Source: Eurosta solidaginis
Taxonomy: Eukaryota > Arthropoda > Insecta > Diptera > Tephritidae
DNA: 64,000 bases
Reading direction: 5' to 3'
NCBI RefSeq assembly: GCF_040869045.1
Contig: NW_027136913.1
Span: 763,635 to 827,634, forward strand
The notes under the pieces were generated by a model. It was given only the letters and a program-made list of their open reading frames with translations. It had not been told where the DNA came from and searched no databases. Positions 46,787 to 60,000 of this stretch are shown piece after piece (position 1 is the stretch's first letter; each line of letters opens with the position of its first letter). The position numbers and the translations under genes are program-made.

Positions 46787-49700
46787 TTAGGGGATAAATA
46801 ATTGACCTACTACTGAGAAATTATAAAGAATAAGTGAACATTTAACTGGCATAATTTTTTTTGGAAATTCCATGTGTACAGGGTGTCTAGAGAGGAAAAT
46901 TGGTTTTCCTTGGAAAATTTTAAATGACCATAAAAAATTGTCTATGGCTGACCAATTAGTAGGACCCACTGACCAATTATGACCAATTAGTGACCAATTA
47001 ATTGGCATAATTTTTTTTGGAAAATTTATGTATACAGGGTGTCTAGACAGCAAAATTGATTTTCCTTGGAAAACTTTAAATGGTCATAAAAAATTGTCTA
47101 TGGCTGACCAATTAGTGGGACCCACTGACCAATTATGACCAATTAGTGACCAATTAATTGGCATAATTTTTTTTGGAAAATTTATGTATACAGGGTGTTT
47201 AAACAGGAAAATTGTTTTTCCCTTGGAAAACTTTAAATGGCCATAAAAAATTTTCTATGGCTGACCAATTAGTGGGACCCGCTGACCAATTATGACCAAT
47301 TAGTGACCAATTATTTGGCATACGTTTCGATTTGAAAATCCACCGATGGGGTGCTAACATCCGATAACACGATAACATCCGATAACAAAGAAAACTTTAA
47401 AAATTAATTAAAAAGTTCCTATGGCTGACCAATTAACGAAACCTGCTGTCCAATTATGACCAATTAGTGACCAATTAATTGGCATATTTTTTTTTGGAAA
47501 ATTTATTTATACAGGGTGTCTAGACAGGAAAATTGGTTTTCCTTGGAAAACTTTAAATGGCCATAAAAAATTGTCTATGGCTGACCAATTAGTGGGACCC
47601 ACTGACCAATTATGACCAATTAGTGACCAATTATTTGGCATGCTTTTCGAATTCAAAATCCACCGATGGGGTGCTAACATCCGATAACAGGGTAACATCC
47701 GATAACAAAGAAAACTTTAAAAATTAATTAAAAAGTTCCTATGGCTGACCAATTAACGAAACCTGGTGACCAATTATGACCAATTAGTGACCAATTAATT
47801 GGCATAATTTTTTTTGGAAAATTTATGTATACAGGGTGTTTAAACAGGAAAATTGTTTTTCCCTTGGAAAATTTTTAATTGCCATAAAAAATTGTCTATG
47901 GCTGACCAATTAGTGGGACCCGCTGACCAATTATGACCAATTAGTGACCAATTATTTGGCATACGTTTCGATTTGAAAATCCACCGATGGGGTGCTAACA
48001 TCCGATAACACGATAACATCCGATAACAAAGAAAATTTTAAAATTAATTAAAAAGTTCCTATGGCTGACCAATTAACGAAACCTGCTGACCAATTATGAC
48101 CAATTAGTGACCAATTAATTGGCATAATTTTTTTTGGAAAATTTATGTATACAGGGTGTATAGACAGTAAAATTGATTTTCCTTGGAAAACTTTAAATGG
48201 TCATAAAAAATTGTCTATGGCTGACCAAAAAGTGGGACCCACTGACCAATTATGACCAATTAGTGACCAATTAATTGGCATAATTTTTTTGGAAAATTTA
48301 TGTATACAGGGTGTTTAAACAGGAAAATTGTTTTTCCCTTGGAAAATTTTAAATGGCCATAAAAAATTTTCTATGGCTGACCAATTAGTGGGACCCGCTG
48401 ACCAATTATGACCAATTAGTGACCAATTATTTGGCATACCTTTCGAATCGAAAATCCACCGATGGGGTGCTAACATCCGATAACAGGGTAACATCCGATA
48501 ACAAAGAAAACTTTAAAAATTAATTAAAAAGTTCCTATGGCTGACCAATTAACGAAACCTGCTGACCAATTATGACCAATTAGTGACCAATTAATTGGCA
48601 TAATTTTTTTTGGAAAATTTATGTATACAGGGTGTCTAGACAGCAAAATTGATTTTCCTTGGAAAACTTTAAATGGTCATAAAAAATTGTCTATGGCTGA
48701 CCAATTAGTGGGACCCACTGACCAATTATGACCAATTAGTGACCAATTAATTGGCATAATTTTTTTTGGAAAATTTATGTATACAGGGTGTTTAAACAGG
48801 AAAATTGTTTTTCCCTTGGAAAACTTTAAATGGCCATAAAAAATTTTCTATGGCTGACCAATTAGTGGGACCCGCTGACCAATTATGACCAATTAGTGAC
48901 CAATTATTTGGCATACGTTTCGATTTGAAAATCCACCGATGGGGTGCTAACATCCGATAACACGATAACATCCGATAACAAAGAAAACTTTAAAAATTAA
49001 TTAAAAAGTTCCTATGGCTGACCAATTAACGAAACCTGCTGACCAATTATGACCAATTAGTGACCAATTAATTTGCATATTTTTTTTTGGAAAATTTATT
49101 TATACAGGGTGTCTAGACAGGAAAATTGGTTTTCCTTGGAAAACTGTAAATGGCCATAAAAAATTGTCTATGGCTGACCAATTAGTGGGACCCACTGACC
49201 AATTATGACCAATTAGTGACCAATTATTTGGCATGCTTTTCGAATTCAAAATCCACCGATGGGGTGCTAACATCCGATAACAGGGTAACATCCGATAACA
49301 AAGAAAATTTTAAAAATTAATTAAAAAGTTCCTATGGCTGACCAATTAACGAAACCTGGTGACCAATTATGAGCAATTAGTGACCAATTAATTGGCATAA
49401 TTTTTTTTGGAAAATTTATGTATACAGGGTGTTTAAACAGGAAAATTGTTTTTCCCTTGGAAAACTTTAAATGGCCATAAAAAATTGTCTATGGCTGACC
49501 AATTAGTGGGACCCGCTGACCAATTATGACCAATTAGTGACCAATTATTTGGCATACGTTTCGATTTGAAAATCCACCGATGGGGTGCTAACATCCGATA
49601 ACACGATAACATCCGATAACAAAGAAAACTTTAAAAATTAATTAAAAAGTTCCTATGGCTGACCAATTAACGAAACCTGCTGACCAATTATGACCAATTA

Positions 49701-52700
49701 GTGATCAATTAATTGGCATAATTTTTTTTGGTAAATTTATGTATACAGGGTGTCTAGACAGTAAAATTGATTTTCCTTGGAAAACTTTAAATGGTCATAA
49801 AAAATTGTCTATGGCTGACCAAAAAGTGGGACCCACTGACCAATTATGACCAATTAGTGACCAATTAATTGGCATAATTTTTTTGGAAAATTTATTTATA
49901 CAGGGTGTCTAGACAGGAAAATTTGTTTTCCTTGGAAAACTTTAAATGGCCATAAAAAATTGTCTATGGCTGACCAATTAGTGGGACCCACTGACCAATT
50001 ATGACCAATTAGTGACCAATTATTTGGCATGCTTTTCGAATTCAAAATCCACCGATGGGGTGCTAACATCCGATAACAGGGTAACATCCGATAACAAAGA
50101 AAACTTTAAAAATTAATTAAAAAGTTCCTATGGCTGACCAATTAACGAAACCTGGTGACCAATTATGACCAATTAGTGACCAATTAATTGGCATAATTTT
50201 TTTTGGAAAATTTATGTATACAGGGTGTTTAAACAGGAAAATTATTTTTCTCTTGGAAAACTTTAAATGGCCATAAAAAATTGTCTATGGCTGACCAATT
50301 AGTGGGACCCGCTGACCAATTATGACCAATTAGTGACCAATTATTTGGCATACGTTTCGATTTGAAAATCCACCGATGGGGTGCTAACATCCGATAACAC
50401 GATAACATCCGATAACAAAGAAAACTTTAAAAATTAATTAAAAAGTTCCTATGGCTGACCAATTAACGAAACCTGCTGACCAATTATGACCAATTAGTGA
50501 CCAATTAATTGGCATAATTTTTTTTGGAAAATTTATGTATACAGGGTGTCTAGACAGTAAAATTGATTTTCCTTGGAAAACTTTAAATGGTCATAAAAAA
50601 TTGTCTATGGCTGACCAAAAAGTGGGACCCACTGACCAATTATGACCAATTAGTGACCAATTAATTGGCATAATTTTTTTGGAAAATTTATGTATACAGG
50701 GTGTTTAAACAGGAAAATTGTTTTTCCCTTGGAAAATTTTAAATGGCCATAAAAAATTTTCTATGGCTGACCAATTAGTGGGACCCGCTGACCAATTATG
50801 ACCAATTAGTGACCAATTATTTGGCATACCTTTCGAATCGAAAATCCACCGATGGGGTGCTAACATCCGATAACAGGGTAACATCCGATAACAAAGAAAA
50901 CTTTAAAAATTAATTAAAAAGTTCCTCTGGATGACCAATTAACGAAACCTGCTGACCAATTATGACCAATTAGTGACCAATTAATTGGCATAATTTTTTT
51001 TGGAAAATTTATGTATACAGGGTGTCTAGACAGCAAAATTGATTTTCCTTGGAAAACTTTAAATGGTCATAAAAAATTGTCTATGGCTGACCAATTAGTG
51101 GGACCCACTGACCAATTATGACCAATTAGTGACCAATTAATTGGCATAATTTTTTTGGAAAATTGATGTATACAGGGTGTTTAAACAGGAAAATTGTTTT
51201 TCCCTTGGAAAATTTTAAATGGCCATAAAAAATTTTCTATGGCTGACCAATTAGTGGGACCCGCTGACCAATTATGACCAATTAGTGACCAATTATTTGG
51301 CGTACGTTTCGATTTGAAAATCCACCGATGGGGTGCTAACATCCGATAACACGATAACATCCGATAACAAAGAAAACTTTAAAAATTAATTAAAAAGTTC
51401 CTATGGCTGACCAATTAACGAAACCTGCTGACCAATTATGACCAATTAGTGACCAATTAATTGGCATATTTTTTTTTGGAAAATTTATTTATACAGGGTG
51501 TCTAGACAGGAAAATTGGTTTTCCTTGGAAAACTTTAAATGGCCATAAAAAATTGTCTATGGCTGACCAATTAGTGAGACCCACTGACCAATTATGACCA
51601 ATTAGTGACCAATTATTTGGCATGCTTTTCGAATTCAAAATCCACCGATGGGGTGCTAACATCCGATAACAGGGTAACATCCGATAACAAAGAAAATTTT
51701 AAAAATTAATTAAAAAGTTCCTATGGCTGACCAATTAACGAAACCTGGTGACCAATTATGACCAATTAGTGACCAATTAATTGGCATAATTTTTTTTTGG
51801 AAAATTTATGTATACAGGGTGTTTAAACAGGAAAATTGTTTTTCCCTTGGAAAACTTTAAATGGCCATAAAAAATTGTCTATGGCTGACCAATTAGTGGG
51901 ACCCGCTGACCAATTATGACCAATTAGTGACCAATTATTTGGCATACGTTTCGATTTGAAAATCCACCGATGGGGTGCTAACATCCGATAACACGATAAC
52001 ATCCGATAACAAAGAAAACTTTAAAAATTAATTAAAAAGTTCCTATGGCTGACCAATTAACGAAACCTGCTGACCAATTATGACCAATTAGTGACCAATT
52101 AATTGGCATAATTTTTTTTGGAAAATTTATGTATACAGGGTGTCTAGACAGTAAAATTGATTTTCCTTGGAAAACTTTAAATGGTCATAAAAAATTGTCT
52201 ATGGCTGACCAAAAAGTGGGACCCACTGACCAATTATGACCAATTAGTGACCAATTAATTGGCATAATTTTTTTGGAAAATTTATGTATACAGGGTGTTT
52301 AAACAGGAAAATTGTTTTTCCCTTGGAAAATTTTAAATGGCCATAAAAAATTTTCTATGGCTGACCAATTAGTGGGACCCGCTGACCAATTATGACAAAT
52401 TAGTGACCAATTATTTGGCATACCTTTCGAATCGAAAATCCACCGATGGGGTGCTAACATCCGATAACAGGGTAACATCCGATAACAAAGAAAACTTTAA
52501 AAATTAATTAAAAAGTTCCTATGGCTGACCAATTAACGAAACCTGCTGACCAATTATGACCAATTAGTGACCAATTAATTGGCATAATTTTTTTTGGAAA
52601 ATTTATGTATACAGGGTGTCTAGACAGCAAAATTGATTTTCCTTGGAAAACTTTAAATGGTCATAAAAAATTGTCTATGGCTGACCAATTAGTGGGACCC

Positions 52701-53266
52701 ACTGACCAATTATGACCAATTAGTGACCAATTAATTGGCATAATTTTTTTTGGAAAATTTATGTATACAGGGTGTTTAAACAGGAAAATTGTTTTTCCCT
52801 TGGAAAACTTTAAATAGCCATAAAAAATTTTCTATAGCTGACCAATTAGTGGGACCCGCTGACCAATTATGACCAATTAGTGACCAATTATTTGGCATAC
52901 GTTTCGATTTGAAAATCCACCGATGGGGTGCTAACATCCGATAACACGATAACATCCGATAACAAAGAAAACTTTAAAAATTAATTAAAAAGTTCCTATG
53001 GCTGACCAATTAACGAAACCTGCTGACCAATTATGACCAATTAGTGACCAATTAATTGGCATATTTTTTTTTGGAAAATTTATTTATACAGGGTGTCTAG
53101 ACAGGAAAATTGGTTTTCCTTGGAAAACTGTAAATGGCCATAAAAAATTGTCTATGGCTGACCAATTAGTGGGACCCACTGACCAATTATGACCAATTAG
53201 TGACCAATTATTTGGCATGCTTTTCGAATTCAAAATCCACCGATGGGGTGCTAACATCCGATAACA
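46787..53266 (-). repeat. right-arm satellite, block A
   Basis: Same monomers as the left arm, inverted (TGACCAATTA). About 41 monomers. The 1594-bp unit is visible from frames at 47507, 49100, 51489 and 53084, with one 797-bp half-unit step (49100 to 49896). The block ends abruptly inside a type 2 monomer at about 53266. Confidence 0.92.
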
Positions 53267-53419
53267 ATATAAATCGTTCCCGAGATGGTCGGGCCAGCAC
53301 CTTAATGGTGCTGTGTTACCGGAGCGTATCGGATCTGTATCCGACAAAGGACCATCACATCGATAACACTCCCCAAAGCCTTCGGGGAGTAACCTAATCG
53401 CTGCAACAACAACAACAAC
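53267..53419 (+). mobile_element. 5'-truncated (CAA)n SINE at the duplication junction
   Basis: The satellite sequence CATCCGATAACA joins directly to ATATAAATCGTTCCCGAGAT, which is internal to the SINE. The (CAACAA) tail and the right-hand ATCAAGTTTAAAC duplication (53420-53432) are kept, while the head and left duplication are missing. The truncation is therefore caused by the duplication breakpoint and not by a new insertion. Confidence 0.85.
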
Positions 53420-53800
53420 ATCAAGTTTAAACCTTAATAAAAAATCTTCTATGGATGATCAATTTGTGAAAATTAATTCTCTAAGCAAATTAAACAACAT
53501 TTCATATTGTATTCTCTGTTTAGCTGTTTTTTTTTATTTTTAAGTGATTTTGTAACACTTTTAACAATACTTGTACTTGCTTTATGTCTACATATGATTG
53601 TTTAATTTTGAGATTAAGCTAAAGGTATTTAATTTGGTGCTGTAAGCAGGTTTGTGTTGTATACGTCTATAACATATGATTGTTATATTTAATTTGGAAG
53701 GAAAATAATATATTTTAAATAAAAATAATACTTAAATAATAAAACTATTAATTAAAAAAATATATTAAAAGAATTAAATGAAAAAAAAAAAATAATAATA

Positions 53801-53885
53801 ATATAGACGGAATCGAACCCGCGAACGAATCCACTTAGGCGCAAATCTTATTATCTCTGCTATTGCTTCTCTTCAACTATTATAA
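53801..53885 (-). other. tRNA-like relic, right arm copy 2
   Basis: On the minus strand the B box is GGTTCGATTCC (53809-53819), as in the left arm and unlike the copy at 46553. Confidence 0.5.
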
Positions 53886-54042
53886 GCAATGTTGTATTTA
53901 AGCTTTACGCCTTCTGCGCGCATTTTTCGACTGTGATGCCACGTAAGATAAAAATAATTATTAAGAAAGCATTATGGAATAACCAAGTTTTTAGTGCAAC
54001 CGTGAAAAATTGTTAAAAACGCTAACCGCATTTTCTTTATGG

Positions 54043-57000
54043 TTAGGGGATAAATAATTGACCTACTACTGAGAAATTATAAAGAATAAGTGAACATTTA
54101 ACTGGCATAATTTTTTTTGGAAATTCCATGTGTACAGGGTGTCTAGAGAGGAAAATTGGTTTTCCTTGGAAAATTTTAAATGACCATAAAAAATTGTCTA
54201 TGGCTGACCAATTAGTAGGACCCACTGACCAATTATGACCAATTAGTGACCAATTAATTGGCATAATTTTTTTTGGAAAATTTATGTATACAGGGTGTCT
54301 AGACAGCAAAATTGATTTTCCTTGGAAAACTTTAAATGGTCATAAAAAATTGTCTATGGCTGACCAATTAGTGGGACCCACTGACCAATTATGACCAATT
54401 AGTGACCAATTAATTGGCATAATTTTTTTTGGAAAATTTATGTATACAGGGTGTTTAAACAGGAAAATTGTTTTTCCCTTGGAAAACTTTAAATGGCCAT
54501 AAAAAATTTTCTATGGCTGACCAATTAGTGGGACCCGCTGACCAATTATGACCAATTAGTGACCAATTATTTGGCATACGTTTCGATTTGAAAATCCACC
54601 GATGGGGTGCTAACATCCGATAACACGATAACATCCGATAACAAAGAAAACTTTAAAAATTAATTAAAAAGTTCCTATGGCTGACCAATTAACGAAACCT
54701 GCTGACCAATTATGACCAATTAGTGACCAATTAATTGGCATATTTTTTTTTGGAAAATTTATTTATACAGGGTGTCTAGACAGGAAAATTGGTTTTCCTT
54801 GGAAAACTTTAAATGGCCATAAAAAATTGTCTATGGCTGACCAATTAGTGGGACCCACTGACCAATTATGACCAATTAGTGACCAATTATTTGGCATGCT
54901 TTTCGAATTCAAAATCCACCGATGGGGTGCTAACATCCGATAACAGGGTAACATCCGATAACAAAGAAAACTTTAAAAATTAATTAAAAAGTTCCTATGG
55001 CTGACCAATTAACGAAACCTGGTGACCAATTATGACCAATTAGTGACCAATTAATTGGCATAATTTTTTTTGGAAAATTTATGTATACAGGGTGTTTAAA
55101 CAGGAAAATTGTTTTTCCCTTGGAAAACTTTAAATGGCCATAAAAAATTGTCTATGGCTGACCAATTAGTGGGACCCGCTGACCAATTATGACCAATTAG
55201 TGACCAATTATTTGGCATACGTTTCGATTTGAAAATCCACCGATGGGGTGCTAACATCCGATAACACGATAACATCCGATAACAAAGAAAACTTTAAAAA
55301 TTAATTAAAAAGTTCCTATGGCTGACCAATTAACGAAACCTGCTGACCAATTATGACCAATTAGTGACCAATTAATTGGCATAATTTTTTTTGGAAAATT
55401 TATGTATACAGGGTGTCTAGACAGTAAAATTGATTTTCCTTGGAAAACTTTAAATGGTCATAAAAAATTGTCTATGGCTGACCAAAAAGTGGGACCCACT
55501 GACCAATTATGACCAATTAGTGACCAATTAATTGGCATAATTTTTTTGGAAAATTTATGTATACAGGGTGTTTAAACAGGAAAATTGTTTTTCCCTTGGA
55601 AAATTTTAAATGGCCATAAAAAATTTTCTATGGCTGACCAATTAGTGGGACCCGCTGACCAATTATGACCAATTAGTGACCAATTATTTGGCATACCTTT
55701 CGAATCGAAAATCCACCGATGGGGTGCTAACATCCGATAACAGGGTAACATCCGATAACAAAGAAAACTTTAAAAATTAATTAAAAAGTTCCTATGGCTG
55801 ACCAATTAACGAAACCTGCTGACCAATTATGACCAATTAGTGACCAATTAATTGGCATAATTTTTTTTGGAAAATTTATGTATACAGGGTGTCTAGACAG
55901 CAAAATTGATTTTCCTTGGAAAACTTTAAATGGTCATAAAAAATTGTCTATGGCTGACCAATTAGTGGGACCCACTGACCAATTATGACCAATTAGTGAC
56001 CAATTAATTGGCATAATTTTTTTTGGAAAATTTATGTATACAGGGTGTTTAAACAGGAAAATTGTTTTTCCCTTGGAAAACTTTAAATGGCCATAAAAAA
56101 TTTTCTATGGCTGACCAATTAGTGGGACCCGCTGACCAATTATGACCAATTAGTGACCAATTATTTGGCATACGTTTCGATTTGAAAATCCACCGATGGG
56201 GTGCTAACATCCGATAACACGATAACATCCGATAACAAAGAAAACTTTAAAAATTAATTAAAAAGTTCCTATGGCTGACCAATTAACGAAACCTGCTGAC
56301 CAATTATGACCAATTAGTGACCAATTAATTGGCATATTTTTTTTGGAAAATTTATTTATACAGGGTGTCTAGACAGGAAAATTGGTTTTCCTTGGAAAAC
56401 TTTAAATGGCCATAAAAAATTGTCTATGGCTGACCAATTAGTGGGACCCACTGACCAATTATGACCAATTAGTGACCAATTATTTGGCATGCTTTTCGAA
56501 TTCAAAATCCACCGATGGGGTGCTAACATCCGATAACAGGGTAACATCCGATAACAAAGAAAACTTTAAAAATTAATTAAAAAGTTCCTATGGCTGACCA
56601 ATTAACGAAACCTGGTGACCAATTATGACCAATTAGTGACCAATTAATTGGCATAATTTTTTTTGGAAAATTTATGTATACAGGGTGTTTAAACAGGAAA
56701 ATTGTTTTTCCCTTGGAAAACTTTAAATGGCCATAAAAAATTGTCTATGGCTGACCAATTAGTGGGACCCGCTGACCAATTATGACCAATTAGTGACCAA
56801 TTATTTGGCATACGTTTCGATTTGAAAATCCACCGATGGGGTGCTAACATCCGATAACACGATAACATCCGATAACAAAGAAAACTTTAAAAATTAATTA
56901 AAAAGTTCCTATGGCTGACCAATTAACGAAACCTGCTGACCAATTATGACCAATTAGTGACCAATTAATTGGCATAATTTTTTTTGGAAAATTTATGTAT

Positions 57001-60000
57001 ACAGGGTGTCTAGACAGTAAAATTGATTTTCCTTGGAAAACTTTAAATGGTCATAAAAAATTGTCTATGGCTGACCAAAAAGTGGGACCCACTGACCAAT
57101 TATGACCAATTAGTGACCAATTAATTGGCATAATTTTTTTGGAAAATTTATGTATACAGGGTGTTTAAACAGGAAAATTGTTTTTCCCTTGGAAAATTTT
57201 AAATGGCCATAAAAAATTTTCTATGGCTGACCAATTAGTGGGACCCGCTGACCAATTATGACCAATTAGTGACCAATTATTTGGCATACCTTTCGAATCG
57301 AAAATCCACCGATGGGGTGCTAACATCCGATAACAGGGTAACATCCGATAACAAAGAAAATTTTAAAAATTAATTAAAAAGTTCCTATGGCTGACCAATT
57401 AACGAAACCTGCTGACCAATTATGACCAATTAGTGACCAATTAATTGGCATAATTTTTTTTGGAAAATTTATGTATACAGGGTGTCTAGACAGCAAAATT
57501 GATTTTCCTTGGAAAACTTTAAATGGTCATAAAAAATTGTCTATGGCTGACCAATTAGTGGGACGCACTGACCAATTATGACCAATTAGTGACCAATTAA
57601 TTGGCATAATTTTTTTTGGAAAATTTATGTATACAGGGTGTTTAAACAGGAAAATTGTTTTTCCCTTGGAAAACTTTAAATGGCCATAAAAAATTTTCTA
57701 TGGCTGTCCAATTAGTGGGACCCGCTGACCAATTATGACCAATTAGTGACCAATTATTTGGCATACGTTTCGATTTGAAAATCCACCGATGGGGTGCTAA
57801 CATCCGATAACACGATAACATCCGATAACAAAGAAAACTTTAAAAATTAATTAAAAAGTTCCTATGGCTGACCAATTAACGAAACCTGCTGACCAATTAT
57901 GACCAATTAGTGACCAATTAATTGGCATATTTTTTTTTGGAAAATTTATTTATACAGGGTGTCTAGACAGGAAAATTGGTTTTCCTTGGAAAACTGTAAA
58001 TGGCCATAAAAAATTGTCTATGGCTGACCAATTAGTGGGACCCACTGACCAATTATGACCAATTAGTGACCAATTATTTGGCATGCTTTTCGAATTCAAA
58101 ATCCACCGATGGGGTGCTAACATCCGATAACAGGGTAACATCCGATAACAAAGAAAACTTTAAAAATTAATTAAAAAGTTCCTATGGCTGACCAATTAAC
58201 GAAACCTGGTGACCAATTATGACCAATTAGTGACCAATTAATTGGCATAATTTTTTTTGGAAAATTTATGTATACAGGGTGTTTAAACAGGAAAATTGTT
58301 TTTCCCTTGGAAAACTTTAAATGGCCATAAAAAATTGTCTATGGCTGACCAATTAGTGGGACCCGCTGACCAATTATGACCAATTAGTGACCAATTATTT
58401 GGCATACGTTTCGATTTGAAAATCCACCGATGGGGTGCTAACATCCGATAACACGATAACATCCGATAACAAAGAAAACTTTAAAAATTAATTAAAAAGT
58501 TCCTATGGCTGACCAATTAACGAAACCTGCTGACCAATTATGACCAATTAGTGACCAATTAATTGGCATAATTTTTTTTGGAAAATTTATGTATACAGGG
58601 TGTCTAGACAGTAAAATTGATTTTCCTTGGAAAACTTTAAATGGTCATAAAAAATTGTCTATGGCTGACCAAAAAGTGGGACCCACTGACCAATTATGAC
58701 CAATTAGTGACCAATTAATTGGCATAATTTTTTTGGAAAATTTATGTATACAGGGTGTTTAAACAGGAAAATTGCTTTTCCCTTGGAAAATTTTAAATGG
58801 CCATAAAAAATTTTCTATGGCTGACCAATTAGTGGGACCCGCTGACCAATTATGACCAATTAGTGACCAATTATTTGGCATACCTTTCGAATCGAAAATC
58901 CACCAATGGGGTGCTAACATCCGATAACAGGGTAACATCCGATAACAAAGAAAACTTTAAAAATTAATTAAAAAGTTCCTATGGCTGACCAATTAACGAA
59001 ACCTGCTGACCAATTATGACCAATTAGTGACCAATTAATTGGCATAATTTTTTTTGGAAAATTTATGTATACAGGGTGTCTAGACAGCAAAATTGATTTT
59101 CCTTGGAAAACTAAATGGTCATAAAAAATTGTCTATGGCTGACCAATTAGTGGGACCCACTGACCAATTATGACCAATTAGTGACCAATTAATTGGCATA
59201 ATTTTTTTTGGAAAATTTATGTATACAGGGTGTTTAAACAGGAAAATTGTTTTTCCCTTGGAAAACTTTAAATGGCCATAAAAAATTTTCTATGGCTGAC
59301 CAATTAGTGGGACCCGCTGACCAATTATGACCAATTAGTGACCAATTATTTGGCATACGTTTCGATTTGAAAATCCACCGATGGGGTGCTAACATCCGAT
59401 AACACGATAACATCCGATAACAAAGAAAACTTTAAAAATTAATTAAAAAGTTCCTATGGCTGACCAATTAACGAAACCTGCTGATCAATTATGACCAATT
59501 AGTGACCAATTAATTGGCATATTTTTTTTTGGAAAATTTATTTATACAGGGTGTCTAGACAGGAAAATTGGTTTTCCTTGGAAAACTTTAAATGGCCATA
59601 AAAAATTGTCTATGGCTGACCAATTAGTGGGACCCACTGACCAATTATGACCAATTAGTGACCAATTATTTGGCATGCTTTTCGAATTCAAAATCCACCG
59701 ATGGGGTGCTAACATCCGATAACAGGGTAACATCCGATAACAAAGAAAACTTTAAAAATTAATTAAAAAGTTCCTATGGCTGACCAATTAACGAAACCTG
59801 GTGACCAATTATGACCAATTAGTGACCAATTAATTGGCATAATTTTTTTTGGAAAATTTATGTATACAGGGTGTTTAAACAGGAAAATTGTTTTCCCCTT
59901 GGAAAACTTTAAATGGCCATAAAAAATTTTCTATGGCTGACCAATTAGTGGGACCCGCTGACCAATTATGACCAATTAGTGACCAATTATTTGGCATACG

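Larger units (their letters stand above)
53267..54042 (-). repeat. second copy of the satellite-proximal spacer
   Basis: This repeats 46011-46786 at a 7,256-bp offset. It starts in the middle of the (CAA)n-tailed SINE and includes the tRNA-like relic and the AT-rich spacer. Small differences (such as T-run lengths, and TTCAACTATTATAAGC for TTCTACTATTATAAGC) show it is not simply the same sequence read twice. Confidence 0.9.
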
